A DNA stretch of 37,158 bases, taken from NCBI RefSeq assembly GCF_014648555.1, contig NZ_BMRI01000052.1, positions 1 to 37,158 of the forward strand. Direction: 5' to 3'. The DNA is from Kitasatospora griseola. GTDB lineage: Bacteria > Actinomycetota > Actinomycetes > Streptomycetales > Streptomycetaceae. Numbering within the stretch: position 1 is the first letter of the stretch; every line of letters begins with the position of its first letter. The notes under the pieces were generated by a model that was not told the DNA's origin, did not search any database, and saw only the letters and a program-made list of their open reading frames with translations. Shown here piece after piece: positions 9,557 to 18,125 of the stretch. A program made the position numbers and the translations under genes.

Positions 9557-10942
9557 TCAGGCCCGCACGATGGCCAGCACGCCGTCCCGCAGCTCCGCCA
9601 TCTTCGCCGGGTCCTTGGCCTCGGCGTTCAGGCGCAGCAGCGGCTCGGTGTTGGAGGCGCGCAGGTTGAACCACCAGTCCGGGCCGGCCACGGTGAGGCC
9701 GTCCAGCTCGTCGACGGTGACGCCCTCCAGGCCGGCGTAGGCGGCGCGGACCTTCTCGGTGGCGGCGGCCTGGTCGGCGACGGTGGAGTTGATCTCGCCG
9801 GAGGCGGCGTACCGGTTGTACTGCTCGGTCAGCGCGGACAGCGGCGCCTGCTGCCCGCCGAGGGCGGCCAGCACGTGCAGGGCGGCCAGCATGCCGGTGT
9901 CGGCGCGCCAGAAGTCGCGGAAGTAGTAGTGCGCGGAGTGCTCGCCGCCGAACACCGCGTCGGTGACGGCCATCTCCTGCTTGATGAAGGAGTGGCCGAC
10001 CCGGGTGCGGACCGGGATGCCGCCGAGGTCACGGACGACCTCGGGGACGGTCCAGGAGGTGATCAGGTTGTGGATGATCGTCGGGTTGGCCTCGCCGGCG
10101 GCCTGGGCGCGGGCGATCTCGCGCTCGGCGACCAGGGCGGTGATCGCGGACGGGGAGACCGGGTCGCCGTTCTCGTCGATCACGAAGCAGCGGTCGGCGT
10201 CGCCGTCGAAGGCCAGGCCGAGGTCGGCGCCGACCTCGCGGACCTTGGCCTGCAGGTCGACCAGGTTGGCCGGGTCCAGCGGGTTGGCCTCGTGGTTGGG
10301 GAAGGTGCCGTCGAGCTCGAAGTACATCGGGACGACGTCCAGCGGCAGGCCGTCGAACACGGTGGGCACGGTGTGGCCGCCCATGCCGTTGCCGGCGTCG
10401 ACGGCGACCTTCAGCGGGCGGATCGCGGTCAGGTCGACCAGCTTGCGCAGGTGCGCCGCGTAGCCGTCCAGGGTCTCCTTGGCGGACAGCGTGCCGACGG
10501 TGGCGTCGGACGCGGGGACGTGCACCTTGCCGTCCTCGTCGAGCCACGACTCGACCAGCTCGCGGACGTCGGACAGGCCGGTGTCCTGGCCGACCGGGGC
10601 GGCGCCGGCCCGGCACAGCTTGATGCCGTTGTACTGGGCGGGGTTGTGCGAGGCGGTGAACATCGCGCCGGGCAGGTCCAGGCTGCCGCTGGCGAAGTAC
10701 AGCTGGTCGGTCGAGCACAGGCCGATCTCGACCACGTCGGCGCCGCGGGAGGCGGCGCCCTCGGCGAACGCGCGGGACAGCGAGGGCGAGGACGGGCGCA
10801 TGTCGTGACCGACGACGATCGCGCTGCCGCCGACCACCTCGACGAACGCCGCACCGAAGGCGTACGCCAGCGACTCGTCCCACTGGTCCGGCACGACGCC
10901 CCGGACGTCGTACGCCTTCACAAGCTGCTTGAGGTCCCGCAC
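9557..10942 (-). CDS. manB: Phosphomannomutase
   Basis: A 461-residue cytoplasmic alpha-D-phosphohexomutase that converts mannose-6-phosphate to mannose-1-phosphate for GDP-mannose. The start is a GTG at 10942 (MRDLKQLVKAYDVRGVVPDQ) behind GGGAG. Motifs in order are: the catalytic serine loop TASHNP (96-101, Ser98), the magnesium loop DGDADR (246-251), the sugar-recognition loop GEHSAH (333-338) and the C-terminal phosphate loop ASNTEPLLRLN (about 430). All key residues are present. Streptomyces ManB feeds protein and lipid mannosylation. It heads the minus-strand sugar cluster. Confidence 0.95.
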   Translation of the reverse strand: MRDLKQLVKAYDVRGVVPDQWDESLAYAFGAAFVEVVGGSAIVVGHDMRPSSPSLSRAFAEGAASRGADVVEIGLCSTDQLYFASGSLDLPGAMFTASHNPAQYNGIKLCRAGAAPVGQDTGLSDVRELVESWLDEDGKVHVPASDATVGTLSAKETLDGYAAHLRKLVDLTAIRPLKVAVDAGNGMGGHTVPTVFDGLPLDVVPMYFELDGTFPNHEANPLDPANLVDLQAKVREVGADLGLAFDGDADRCFVIDENGDPVSPSAITALVAEREIARAQAAGEANPTIIHNLITSWTVPEVVRDLGGIPVRTRVGHSFIKQEMAVTDAVFGGEHSAHYYFRDFWRADTGMLAALHVLAALGGQQAPLSALTEQYNRYAASGEINSTVADQAAATEKVRAAYAGLEGVTVDELDGLTVAGPDWWFNLRASNTEPLLRLNAEAKDPAKMAELRDGVLAIVRA

Positions 10943-11053
10943 CAGAATGCTCCCGTGTGTGTGCTGCGATGTGCTGCGCGCCTGCCGGACGCGTCGTCCG
11001 AGCCGCAGAGGGGCAGCGTACCCGGCCCGGGGAACGCAGAGGTGTCGGCCGGT

Positions 11054-11416
11054 TCAGCTGTCCGGGGAGCGCAGCACCCGCAGGTGGCCGCGGCGGCCCG
11101 ACTCGCCGTCCGGCGGGGTGCCCTGACGCGTCGTCCGCTCCTGCGGACGGGCGGCCTCGCGCACCGCGTTGGCCAGCGCCTCCAGGTCGTCGCTGCTGCG
11201 CCGCAGCGGCCCGGCCTCGGCGGCCAGCCGGACCACCTCCCAGCCGCGCGGGGCGGTGAGGCGCTCGGCGTGTTCGGCGCACAGGTCGTAACAGTGCGGT
11301 TCGGCGTACGTCGCCAGCGGGCCGAGCACTGCGGTGGAGTCCGCGTAGACGTACGTCAGCGTCGCCACGGCCGGACGGCCGCACGCGGTCCGCGAACAAC
11401 GACGTACAGAGCTCAC
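11054..11416 (-). CDS. DUF3499 family protein
   Basis: A 120-residue protein starting at the GTG at 11416 (MSSVRRCSRTACGRPAVATL). Four ligand-like residues are visible: the CSRTAC pair near the start and HCYDLCAEH in the middle, so a zinc site is likely. The middle has YVYADSTAVLGPLATYAEPH, the typical family core. The C-terminal 40 residues are polar and arginine-rich. This actinobacterial family has no known function. It diverges from the zincin-like gene at 11547, and the intervening 130 bases must hold both promoters. Confidence 0.86.
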   Translation of the reverse strand: MSSVRRCSRTACGRPAVATLTYVYADSTAVLGPLATYAEPHCYDLCAEHAERLTAPRGWEVVRLAAEAGPLRRSSDDLEALANAVREAARPQERTTRQGTPPDGESGRRGHLRVLRSPDS

Positions 11417-11546
11417 GAGGGTGGACGGTACCGCAAGTGGGACCGGGCCGCGAAGACCCGCCCCCGGCGCGCGTGTCCCGGAGCCGTCACGCGCCGTGCT
11501 CGGGTGGTCCACTTCCGGGCATCCAGGGACTACGCTCGACACTGCT

Positions 11547-11993
11547 ATGGAGAGCTCGACACCCTCGTCACCCCCCGGTCCCGGCCGCCGCAGGCACCGC
11601 GACCGGCACGGCCGCGGCCTGCGCGGGCCGCTGGCCCCGCCGCAGGTGCCCATTTCGCTGACCCGGTCCGAGCTCTTCGACGACTACGTCCGGGAGTCGA
11701 TGGAACGGCTGGTGCGCCGCTGGCCGCAGCTGGAGGACGTGGAGTTCGCCGTCCTGGAGGTCCCGCTGCCGGTCAAGGGCGAGCCGGAGCCGGACGGGGT
11801 GCCGCTCGGCCGGGTGATCCCGGGCGCGAAGGGGCGGCGCAGCCGGATCCTGGTCTACCGGCGGCCGGTGGAGATCCGCGCCAAGTCGAAGGAGGACCGG
11901 GCCGCGCTGGTCCACGAGATCCTGATCGAGCAGGTCGCGGAGCTGCTGGGGCTGTCGCCGGACGCGATCGACCCGCGGTACGGCGAGGAGTAG
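11547..11993 (+). CDS. Zincin-like metallopeptidase family protein (degenerate active site)
   Basis: A 148-residue protein starting at the ATG at 11547 (MESSTPSSPPGPGRRR). A disordered basic N-terminus of about 30 residues precedes a compact domain with SRSELF-like helix SLTRSELFDDYVRESMERLV and the zincin helix HEILIEQVAELLG (123-135). The normal HExxH metal motif reads HEILI, so the second histidine is replaced and peptidase activity is doubtful. Length and order fit the actinobacterial branch of this family. A possible -10 box TACGCT lies ten bases before the ATG. Confidence 0.82.
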   Translation: MESSTPSSPPGPGRRRHRDRHGRGLRGPLAPPQVPISLTRSELFDDYVRESMERLVRRWPQLEDVEFAVLEVPLPVKGEPEPDGVPLGRVIPGAKGRRSRILVYRRPVEIRAKSKEDRAALVHEILIEQVAELLGLSPDAIDPRYGEE

Positions 11994-12006
11994 GCGCTCC
12001 CGGCCA

Positions 12007-12032
12007 GGCCTTCCCGACGGGGCCTTCCCGAC
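12007..12032. repeat. 12-base direct repeat in the gap between convergent genes
   Basis: The string ggccttcccgac occurs at 12007-12018 and again at 12021-12032. It lies between the zincin-like gene and the DUF5719 gene, just left of the terminator hairpin. It is probably a local duplication without a coding role. Confidence 0.7.
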
Positions 12033-12051
12033 CGGGGCCGCGGGGCCCCGG
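12032..12051. terminator. Bidirectional terminator between convergent genes
   Basis: Arms ccggggcc (12032-12039) and ggccccgg (12044-12051) form an 8-base-pair GC-only stem with a GCGG loop. It separates the zincin-like gene (ends 11993) from the DUF5719 gene (ends 12067). Confidence 0.65.
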
Positions 12052-12066
12052 CCGGTGCGTGCCGCG

Positions 12067-13710
12067 CTACTTGAGCACCACTCCGGCGTCGCCGGCGACC
12101 TGCGGCACCTGGACGGTGGCGCGGTCGTCGCGCAGCTGCTGGGTGGTGAAGGTGGGAACGTCCCGGGCGCCGATGGACAGCTGACGGGCCGCCAGCACCG
12201 GGCCGCCACTGAGGGTCTCCACGGTGATCGCGTAGGGCCCGTTCACGCCGGCCGGGTCGATGCCGTCCACGGTGACGGTGGTGCCCGCCGGAACGGCCAC
12301 CTCCTTGCTCGCCGGGGCTCCGCCGCTCGCGCCGGCCGAGGAGGTGACCCGGACCTTCGCGTCCGCGTCGGTGGCGGTCAGCAGCAGGGCGGTCTGCCCG
12401 GCCCGGTTGTCGGCGATCGAGGCCCGGGTGCCGACGGGGGCGCCGCCGGCCAGCCAGGCGGCCTCGGTCTTGCCCTTGTTCTCCCGGTCGACCCGCAGTC
12501 CGGCGACGACGGGCGTGGCGTGGGCGGGGTCGGACGGGGTGAGCCGGATCGCGCTGGCGCCCTCCCGGGACTCCGCCGCGAACTGGAAGTCCAGGGTGGC
12601 GGTCATGCCGGCCTTGACGTGGATGGTCTCCTTGTTGGCGGGCGTGAACCAGCCGTTCTTGCCGGACAGCTGGACCTTCAGGTCGGCGTCGTCCGGGGAG
12701 TCGGTGGCGACCACCAGGTGGGCGGTGGTGACGTCCGCGGGGATGCCGGGGATGGTGACGGAGGCGGCCGGGTCCGCCGACGGCTCCAGCCAGTCGGCGC
12801 CCTTGGCGCCGTCGCGGGCGTGCACGCCGACGCCGACCCGGCCGCTGCGGGCGACCACGTGGACGGCGAGGTCGCCGACCTGGCCCTTGGTGAGCCCGCT
12901 GAGCAGGACCTGCTGCGAGGTGCCGGGGGCGACCGCGAGGCCGGTGGCCAGGTCGTTCTCGATCAGGCCCTTGTCGCCGTACATCCGCAGGTCGACCACG
13001 GCGGGCAGGCTGTCGGCGTTGACCAGGGTGACGTAGTCGTACCGGTCGGCGGCGGTGCTGGCGCCGGCGAACCAGAAGCTGGTGCCGGACGGCGCGCAGC
13101 GGATGCCGGACAGCGCCGCGGAGCCCTGCTCGGAGGTGGTGGTCTGGGTGGCGGTGAAGCCGGGGGCGAGGTTGCCGGTGGCGATCGCGAAGGTGCCGGG
13201 GGCGCTGTCGTTGTTGGCGGCCGGACCGCTGACCGGGACGCCGGGCTTGGCCAGCGTGACGCGGCCGTCGAGCACCGGCCCGGCGGGCTTGGCGGGGCCG
13301 CCCGACGGCGCGTCGGACGGCTGGCCGGAGGCGCTCGCGGCGGGCCGGACGGGGCTCTGCGCGGCCAGCACGTTGTCGGGCGTGACGTCGCCGAGCAGGC
13401 CGGTGCCCGCGCTGCCGGCGCCGCCCTCGGGGCTGAACAGCGTCAGGGCGGTCGAGCCGACCGCGCCCTGCAGCGGCGGCGGGCAGACCAGTGCGGTGCG
13501 CTCCACCTGCGTGGTGGTGCGCTTGCCGGCCTCGCCCGCCGCCGGGGCGGCGGGCGCGCGCAGCTCGGCGATGCCGAACACCAGGCCGAGCACGGCGGCT
13601 CCGGCGAGCAGCGACTGGCCGGTGCGGCTGCCGCCCTTCACCGCGCTCAGGTCGGGCGCCTTCAGCTTCGGGGCCTTCAGCTTGGGAGCTTTCAGGGTGG
13701 GCTTCTTCAT
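12067..13710 (-). CDS. DUF5719 family membrane-anchored protein
   Basis: A 547-residue protein starting at the ATG at 13710. The N-terminus repeats the unit KAPKL (LKAPKLKAPKLKAPDL), a basic cytoplasmic lead. One membrane span follows at about 32-50 (LLAGAAVLGLVFGIAEL). The rest is a long extracytoplasmic beta-rich region with segments such as GIRCAPSGTSFWFAGA, DYVTLVNADSLPAVVDLRMYG and TSQQVLLSGLTKGQ, typical of repeated beta-sandwich units. No catalytic motif is visible. It lies six bases after the giant glycosyltransferase gene and is certainly co-transcribed with it. The pair is conserved next to whiB in streptomycetes, so a role in envelope assembly or development is plausible. Confidence 0.87.
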   Translation of the reverse strand: MKKPTLKAPKLKAPKLKAPDLSAVKGGSRTGQSLLAGAAVLGLVFGIAELRAPAAPAAGEAGKRTTTQVERTALVCPPPLQGAVGSTALTLFSPEGGAGSAGTGLLGDVTPDNVLAAQSPVRPAASASGQPSDAPSGGPAKPAGPVLDGRVTLAKPGVPVSGPAANNDSAPGTFAIATGNLAPGFTATQTTTSEQGSAALSGIRCAPSGTSFWFAGASTAADRYDYVTLVNADSLPAVVDLRMYGDKGLIENDLATGLAVAPGTSQQVLLSGLTKGQVGDLAVHVVARSGRVGVGVHARDGAKGADWLEPSADPAASVTIPGIPADVTTAHLVVATDSPDDADLKVQLSGKNGWFTPANKETIHVKAGMTATLDFQFAAESREGASAIRLTPSDPAHATPVVAGLRVDRENKGKTEAAWLAGGAPVGTRASIADNRAGQTALLLTATDADAKVRVTSSAGASGGAPASKEVAVPAGTTVTVDGIDPAGVNGPYAITVETLSGGPVLAARQLSIGARDVPTFTTQQLRDDRATVQVPQVAGDAGVVLK

Positions 13711-13716
13711 CGCGGG

Positions 13717-16700
13717 TCAGCTCCCCGTCCCGGGCTGCTGCGGGTGGTGGCCGCCGCCGTAGGGGTCGTTGGGGTCGTAGTAGGTGGTGGGCTGCTGCTG
13801 CTCGGGCAGCCAGGCCTGCTGCTGCCCGTCCTGCTGCTGCGGGTAGCCGGCGGCGTACGGGTCGGTCCAGCCCTGGGCGGGCGGGGTGTCGTAGCCGTAG
13901 CCGGGCTGCTGCCCGTACTGGTCGTACGTCTCGGGCTGCTGGGGCGCGCCGACCGGCTGCTGCTGGGTGTAGTCGTAGCCGTAGCCGTCGGACTGGTAGC
14001 CCTGCTGCTGGTACGGGTCCGCCTGGTAGGGATCGGCCTGGTACGGGTCCGCCTGGTACGGGTCGGCGAACGGCTCGGGCTCGGCCCGGTAGGCCGGGGC
14101 GGGCTCGGGTTCGCCGGCCTGCTGGGCCGGGACGCCGGCGGTGTAGACGCCCGGCTCGGCCTGCGGGTCGTCGCCGTCGCCGCCCTCGCCGCGTTCGGCG
14201 AGCCGGCGGGCCCGGCGGCTGCCGGGCGCGGGGGCCTGGGCCTGCGCGGCGGCGGCCAGCGCCTGGGCGGCGACCACCTCCTCCGGCAGGTCGTCGTCGT
14301 TGTGGTTGCGCCGGCCGGGCAGCGCGAGCACCAGCACGACCACGCCGAGCGCGAGCTGCGCCCAGGCCCAGCCGGTGTGCAGCAGGCCGCCGGTGCGGGT
14401 GACGTCCAGTCGGCCGCCCTCGGCGGGCAGCTGGAAGCCCTGCGCCCAGCCGTCCAGGGTGACGGCCTTGAGCGGCTTGCCGTCCAGGGTGGCCTGCCAG
14501 CCGGAATCGGCCTGTTCGGCGAGCCGCAGCTGCCGGTCGGCCGGGCCGGCCGGGATGGTGGTCCAGATGTCGTGGGCGCCGGACGGGACGACCACCGGGA
14601 CGGCGCCGGGGCTGACGATCTGGGCCCGGCTGCCGGGGACGGCGGAGACCTGCCAGAGGCCGATGCCGTGGTCGAGGCTGAGCCGGATCACGCCCGGCGT
14701 GGTGTCGAGGACGTCCCGGACCTTGCCGATCACCGGGTCCTTGACCTGGATGTAGCTGACGCCGTACCCGGCCAGCGTGCGGGCCAGGTCGCCGCCGGAA
14801 CCGGCCAGCAGCTTGGCGGTGACCTGGCCGAGCTGCTGATCGGCGGCCGCGTCCACGGTGCCCTCGGCCTGACCGGTGGTCAGGCCGGCGCCGCGGACCA
14901 GCGCGTAGCGGATGGCAGTGCCGTCGGCGTCGCCGGTGACCATCAGGGTGCGGGAGCGGTCGGTGGTGTCGCCGGCCTCCGCGATGAACGCCGGGACCTG
15001 CGCGGCCGTGTCGCGCCGCAGCGGGCCGTCGGCGCCGACGATCGCCCACCAGGCGGCGGTGCCGACCGGGGCGAGCACGGCGAAGGCCAGCACCAGCGCG
15101 GCGACCGGCTGCCGCCAGCCGAACGCGATGCCGGAGACCCGGGCGTTGGCGCCGTCCGCTCCGATCGCGGCGGCGGCCAGCAGCGCGACGCCGGCCAGCA
15201 GGGTGGCCGGGCCGGCCCAGGCGGCGGTGTCGGACCCGCCGGAGGCGGGGGTGACGGTGGTGCCGGCCACCACGACCGAGAAGACCAGTCCGGCGGCGGC
15301 CGCGCCCCAGGCGGCGAGCACCGCGCGGCGGCGGTCGGCGCGCAGCAGCGCGGCGAGCGCGGACAGCACCACGCCGGCCGACAGCCACACCGGCGGGACG
15401 CCGGCGCCGCCGGGGTTGACCAGCACCAGGCCGAGCGGGTCCGCGGCGGGGCCGCTGAAGCCGGGGACGCCGGCCTCCAGCAGCAGCCGGGACGGGTGCG
15501 TGAGGACCTCGATCGACCAGGGCGCGAGCACCAGCACGGGCACGCCGAGGATCACCGCGACCCGCAGGCCGAGCAGCCGCACCGCCTGCACGCCGGAGCC
15601 GAACGCGCCGCCGCGGACCACCGCGTGGACCAGCGCGGCCAGGCACAGCGGCACCGCTATGGCCCAGACGAGCGGGACGAACGCGGTGATGACGGTGAGC
15701 ATCAGCACGGTCATCCAGGCGGAGCGCCAGCCGGGGCGGGCGCCCTTGGCGGCGGTCTCCTTGCGGATGCCGAGACCGGCGGTGATCGCGGCGGCGCGGG
15801 CCAGCGGGGGCAGCAGCACGGCGAGCACCGCGGTGCCGATCCGGCCCTGGGCGAGCGCGCCGGTGGCGGCGGGCAGCAGCGCGTAGGTGGCGCTGGCCCA
15901 GGCGCGGACCAGCTTGGAGGCGATCAGCGGCCGGGAGACCAGGTAGGCGCTGACCGCGGCGAGCGGCACGGACAGCACCACGATCAGGGTGAGCGCCAGG
16001 TCGGCGTGGCCGAACAGCAGCCAGGAGAGGACGGCCAGCACGCCGAGGTAGGGCGGGGCGGTGGCGGTGGAGCCGGTGCCGACGGGGTGCCAGGGATCGG
16101 CGAACATGTTCCACAGCCCGGCCGCGCCGTCGCCCGCGGGCAGCAGCGCGCCGCCCTGCAGGAAGCCGGAGCCGATCAGGTTGCGGCAGGCGACCAGCGC
16201 GAACAGCAGCAGCGCGGCGAACAGCACCGGGGCGGGTCGGCGCACCAACTTCTTGAGCAGCGCGAACTGTTCGACCACCAGGTCGTCGGTGTCGTCCTCG
16301 CCGGGGCCGGACTCGACGGAGCCGTGCCGGCCCGCGCCGGCGTCGTCGCCGCCGCCGATGCCGAGCGAGCCGACCACGTTCTCGACGGCCAGCCGGACGG
16401 TGGCGCCGGGCGCGGGGAACAGCGTCCGGTCGTCCAGCGAGTCGACCGAGCGGGTCTTGCGGCGGCGCGCCCGGGCGGCCATCAGCCGTGGCAGGCGCAG
16501 CAGTTCGTGGCCGAGGCCGGCGATCTCGTCGTAGGCCTGCCGGGGGTCCTTGCCGACCAGGCTGGCGATCACCCGCGTGATGGTGCCGAGGATCAGCCGG
16601 AGCAGGACGTACGGGAACAACGCGCCCTTGGAGTTGGCGAGCAGGGTGTAGACGGCGCCGGCCTTGTCGACCCGGTGCGGGTGGGCGGGGCCGCAGTCGA

Positions 16701-17580
16701 TGGCGCGACGTTCGCGGCTGGCGGCCTCGGCGTGCCGGAGCACCGCGTCGGGGGCGACCACCACCCGGTGGCCGGCCGCGTTGACCCGCCAGCAGAAGTC
16801 GGTGTCGTCGCGCATCAGCGGCAACGCCTTGTCGAATCCGCCGAGTTCCTCGAACACGTCGCGGCGGACCAGCATGCCGGCGGTGGAGACGGCGAGCACC
16901 GGGCGGACCTGGTCGTGCTGACCCTGGTCCTGCTCGCGGCGGTCGAGTCCGGTCCAACGGCGGCCGGAGCGGGCGATGCTGACGCCGACTTCGAGCAGCT
17001 GCCTGCGGTCGTACCAGGAGCGGAGCTTGGGGCCGACCACGGCGGCGGTCGGGGTGGAGTCGGCGACCTGGAGCAGTCGGCGCAGGGCGTCGGTCTGCGG
17101 TTCGCAGTCGTCGTGCAGCAGCCAGAGCCATTCGACCGGCCGGGTCTCGCGCGGTCCGCCGCGGCCGAGGTCGTCCTCGTGGGCGAGCGGGTCGCCGAAG
17201 TCGTCCCAGCCGCCGGTGACCGGGTCGTACCCGGACGGGTCGAGGCTGTAGGTGAGGTCCTCGGGGCGCAGCGGCGGGCTGTTGAAGACGGCTTCGCCGA
17301 CGGCGCGGCCGAAGCCGACCCGGCGGCCGAGGATCTGCGGGCCGCTGTCGGGGAGCCAGTCGCCGAGGGTGTCGGCGAGCAGCTGCGGGGAGTTGTCGGT
17401 GGAGCCGGTGTCGACGGCGAGGATGCGCTGGACCTGCCGGTCCTGGCCGAGCAGCCCGGCGAGTGCCTGGGGCAGCCAGCGGGCGCCGTCGTGCGAGACG
17501 ATCACCGCGGTGACCAGATGGCGCGGATAGGCGGGTGGCCTGGCAGCGGAGAAGCCGCTCTGGTGGCTGTAGACGGTCAT
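13717..17580 (-). CDS. Giant GT2 glycosyltransferase with multi-span membrane domain and Gln/Tyr-rich tail
   Basis: A 1287-residue protein from the ATG at 17580 (MTVYSHQSGFSAARPP). Residues about 23-285 are a family-2 glycosyltransferase: VTAVIVSHDGARWLPQAL, the metal motif region LLHDDCEP (154-161), a SIARSGRRWTGLDRREQDQG loop and the acceptor motif RDDTDFCWR (257-265). About a dozen membrane spans follow, interrupted by outside loops. The last 180 residues are cytoplasmic and disordered, with repeated DPYQA units and many Gln-Gln-Tyr stretches. A GTG at 17628 has GGAG eight bases upstream, but it overlaps a TAGTGT -10 box, so I prefer the ATG. The enzyme probably builds an envelope glycan or glycolipid. 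Confidence 0.88.
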   Translation of the reverse strand: MTVYSHQSGFSAARPPAYPRHLVTAVIVSHDGARWLPQALAGLLGQDRQVQRILAVDTGSTDNSPQLLADTLGDWLPDSGPQILGRRVGFGRAVGEAVFNSPPLRPEDLTYSLDPSGYDPVTGGWDDFGDPLAHEDDLGRGGPRETRPVEWLWLLHDDCEPQTDALRRLLQVADSTPTAAVVGPKLRSWYDRRQLLEVGVSIARSGRRWTGLDRREQDQGQHDQVRPVLAVSTAGMLVRRDVFEELGGFDKALPLMRDDTDFCWRVNAAGHRVVVAPDAVLRHAEAASRERRAIDCGPAHPHRVDKAGAVYTLLANSKGALFPYVLLRLILGTITRVIASLVGKDPRQAYDEIAGLGHELLRLPRLMAARARRRKTRSVDSLDDRTLFPAPGATVRLAVENVVGSLGIGGGDDAGAGRHGSVESGPGEDDTDDLVVEQFALLKKLVRRPAPVLFAALLLFALVACRNLIGSGFLQGGALLPAGDGAAGLWNMFADPWHPVGTGSTATAPPYLGVLAVLSWLLFGHADLALTLIVVLSVPLAAVSAYLVSRPLIASKLVRAWASATYALLPAATGALAQGRIGTAVLAVLLPPLARAAAITAGLGIRKETAAKGARPGWRSAWMTVLMLTVITAFVPLVWAIAVPLCLAALVHAVVRGGAFGSGVQAVRLLGLRVAVILGVPVLVLAPWSIEVLTHPSRLLLEAGVPGFSGPAADPLGLVLVNPGGAGVPPVWLSAGVVLSALAALLRADRRRAVLAAWGAAAAGLVFSVVVAGTTVTPASGGSDTAAWAGPATLLAGVALLAAAAIGADGANARVSGIAFGWRQPVAALVLAFAVLAPVGTAAWWAIVGADGPLRRDTAAQVPAFIAEAGDTTDRSRTLMVTGDADGTAIRYALVRGAGLTTGQAEGTVDAAADQQLGQVTAKLLAGSGGDLARTLAGYGVSYIQVKDPVIGKVRDVLDTTPGVIRLSLDHGIGLWQVSAVPGSRAQIVSPGAVPVVVPSGAHDIWTTIPAGPADRQLRLAEQADSGWQATLDGKPLKAVTLDGWAQGFQLPAEGGRLDVTRTGGLLHTGWAWAQLALGVVVLVLALPGRRNHNDDDLPEEVVAAQALAAAAQAQAPAPGSRRARRLAERGEGGDGDDPQAEPGVYTAGVPAQQAGEPEPAPAYRAEPEPFADPYQADPYQADPYQADPYQQQGYQSDGYGYDYTQQQPVGAPQQPETYDQYGQQPGYGYDTPPAQGWTDPYAAGYPQQQDGQQQAWLPEQQQPTTYYDPNDPYGGGHHPQQPGTGS
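14008..14067 (-). repeat. Four tandem 15-base units coding for ADPYQ repeats
   Basis: Units at 14008-14022, 14023-14037, 14038-14052 and 14053-14067 follow the pattern ctggtacgggtccgc with few changes, and are in frame in the glycosyltransferase tail. Each codes for Ala-Asp-Pro-Tyr-Gln. Copy number may vary between strains by slippage. Confidence 0.85.
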
Positions 17581-17626
17581 CAGGTGCGCGGACCACCGGT
17601 TCGGGTTTGACGGCAGATGACGCACC

Positions 17627-17632
17627 ACACTA
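17627..17632 (-). promoter_or_regulatory. Possible -10 box of the glycosyltransferase-DUF5719 operon
   Basis: The minus strand reads TAGTGT, a common actinobacterial -10 box, 46 bases before the chosen ATG and beyond the whiB terminator. No good -35 box is seen at 17-18 bases, so it may need an activator or another sigma factor. Confidence 0.4.
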
Positions 17633-17725
17633 ACGGCTCCGGGTGGCCCGGTTGTCCCGGGTGGTGTGAAGAGACGGTGCAACGGGTATCTGCGCTGCCG
17701 GCCCGGCTGTTGCGGACATGCGAAA

Positions 17726-17749
17726 GCGCCCCACCTGATGGTGGGGCGC
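17726..17749 (-). terminator. whiB terminator
   Basis: A 10-base-pair stem, gcgccccacc (17726-17735) with ggtggggcgc (17740-17749), has a 4-base loop. On the minus strand TTTCGC follows. It lies 27 bases after the whiB stop and isolates whiB from the glycosyltransferase gene. Confidence 0.75.
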
Positions 17750-17775
17750 CGGCACGGGTGAGGTCTGCGGGGAGG

Positions 17776-18048
17776 TCAGACCGCGCTCTTCTTCAGTCGG
17801 CGGCGTTCGCGCTCGGAGAGCCCGCCCCAGATGCCGAACCGCTCGTCGTTGGCGAGGGCGTACTCCAGGCATTCGGCGCGGACCTCGCACGCCAGGCAGA
17901 CCTTCTTGGCCTCCCGGGTGGATCCGCCCTTCTCGGGGAAGAACGACTCGGGGTCGGTCTGGGCGCACAACGCGCGCTCCTGCCAGCCGAGTTCCTCTTC
18001 GTCTTCCTCGATGCCCTCACCGATCAACAGCTCAAAGAGCTCGCTCAT
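17776..18048 (-). CDS. whiB: Sporulation regulator WhiB (iron-sulfur transcription factor)
   Basis: A 90-residue Wbl protein starting at the ATG at 18048 with AGGAGG upstream. Four cysteines (28, 51, 54 and 60) in the pattern C-X22-C-X2-C-X5-C bind a 4Fe-4S cluster. The turn GIWGG (73-77) and the basic tail SERERRRLKK form the DNA-contact part. The acidic N-terminus and the block ALCAQTDPESFFPEKGGSTR match streptomycete WhiB closely. In Streptomyces WhiB works with WhiA to stop aerial growth and start sporulation septation. Gene context (glycosyltransferase and DUF5719 genes after it) is as in S. coelicolor. Two promoters and a possible BldD site lie upstream. Confidence 0.95.
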   Translation of the reverse strand: MSELFELLIGEGIEEDEEELGWQERALCAQTDPESFFPEKGGSTREAKKVCLACEVRAECLEYALANDERFGIWGGLSERERRRLKKSAV

Positions 18049-18125
18049 TCTGGCGCGCCTCCTCTGCCCCTCTTGGCGTCCCCGTGGTGTTGCCGTTGCC
18101 GGTGCGGCGGAACGACACGAGAGAA

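Noticed and set aside
14008..14067. Tandem repeats as a possible CRISPR or mobile element
   Set aside because: The units are 15 bases, contiguous, in frame and code for ADPYQ, so they are protein repeats.
12055..17610. A 1851-codon open frame antisense to the DUF5719 and glycosyltransferase genes
   Set aside because: Same kind of shadow. Composition is repetitive Gly/Ala/Val and the opposite strand has clear domains, starts and membrane spans.
17580..17682. Longer N-terminus for the giant glycosyltransferase (TTG at 17682 or GTG at 17628)
   Set aside because: The GTG has a fair ribosome-binding site but overlaps a TAGTGT -10 box, and the ATG at 17580 agrees with the length of relatives I remember; the question stays open.
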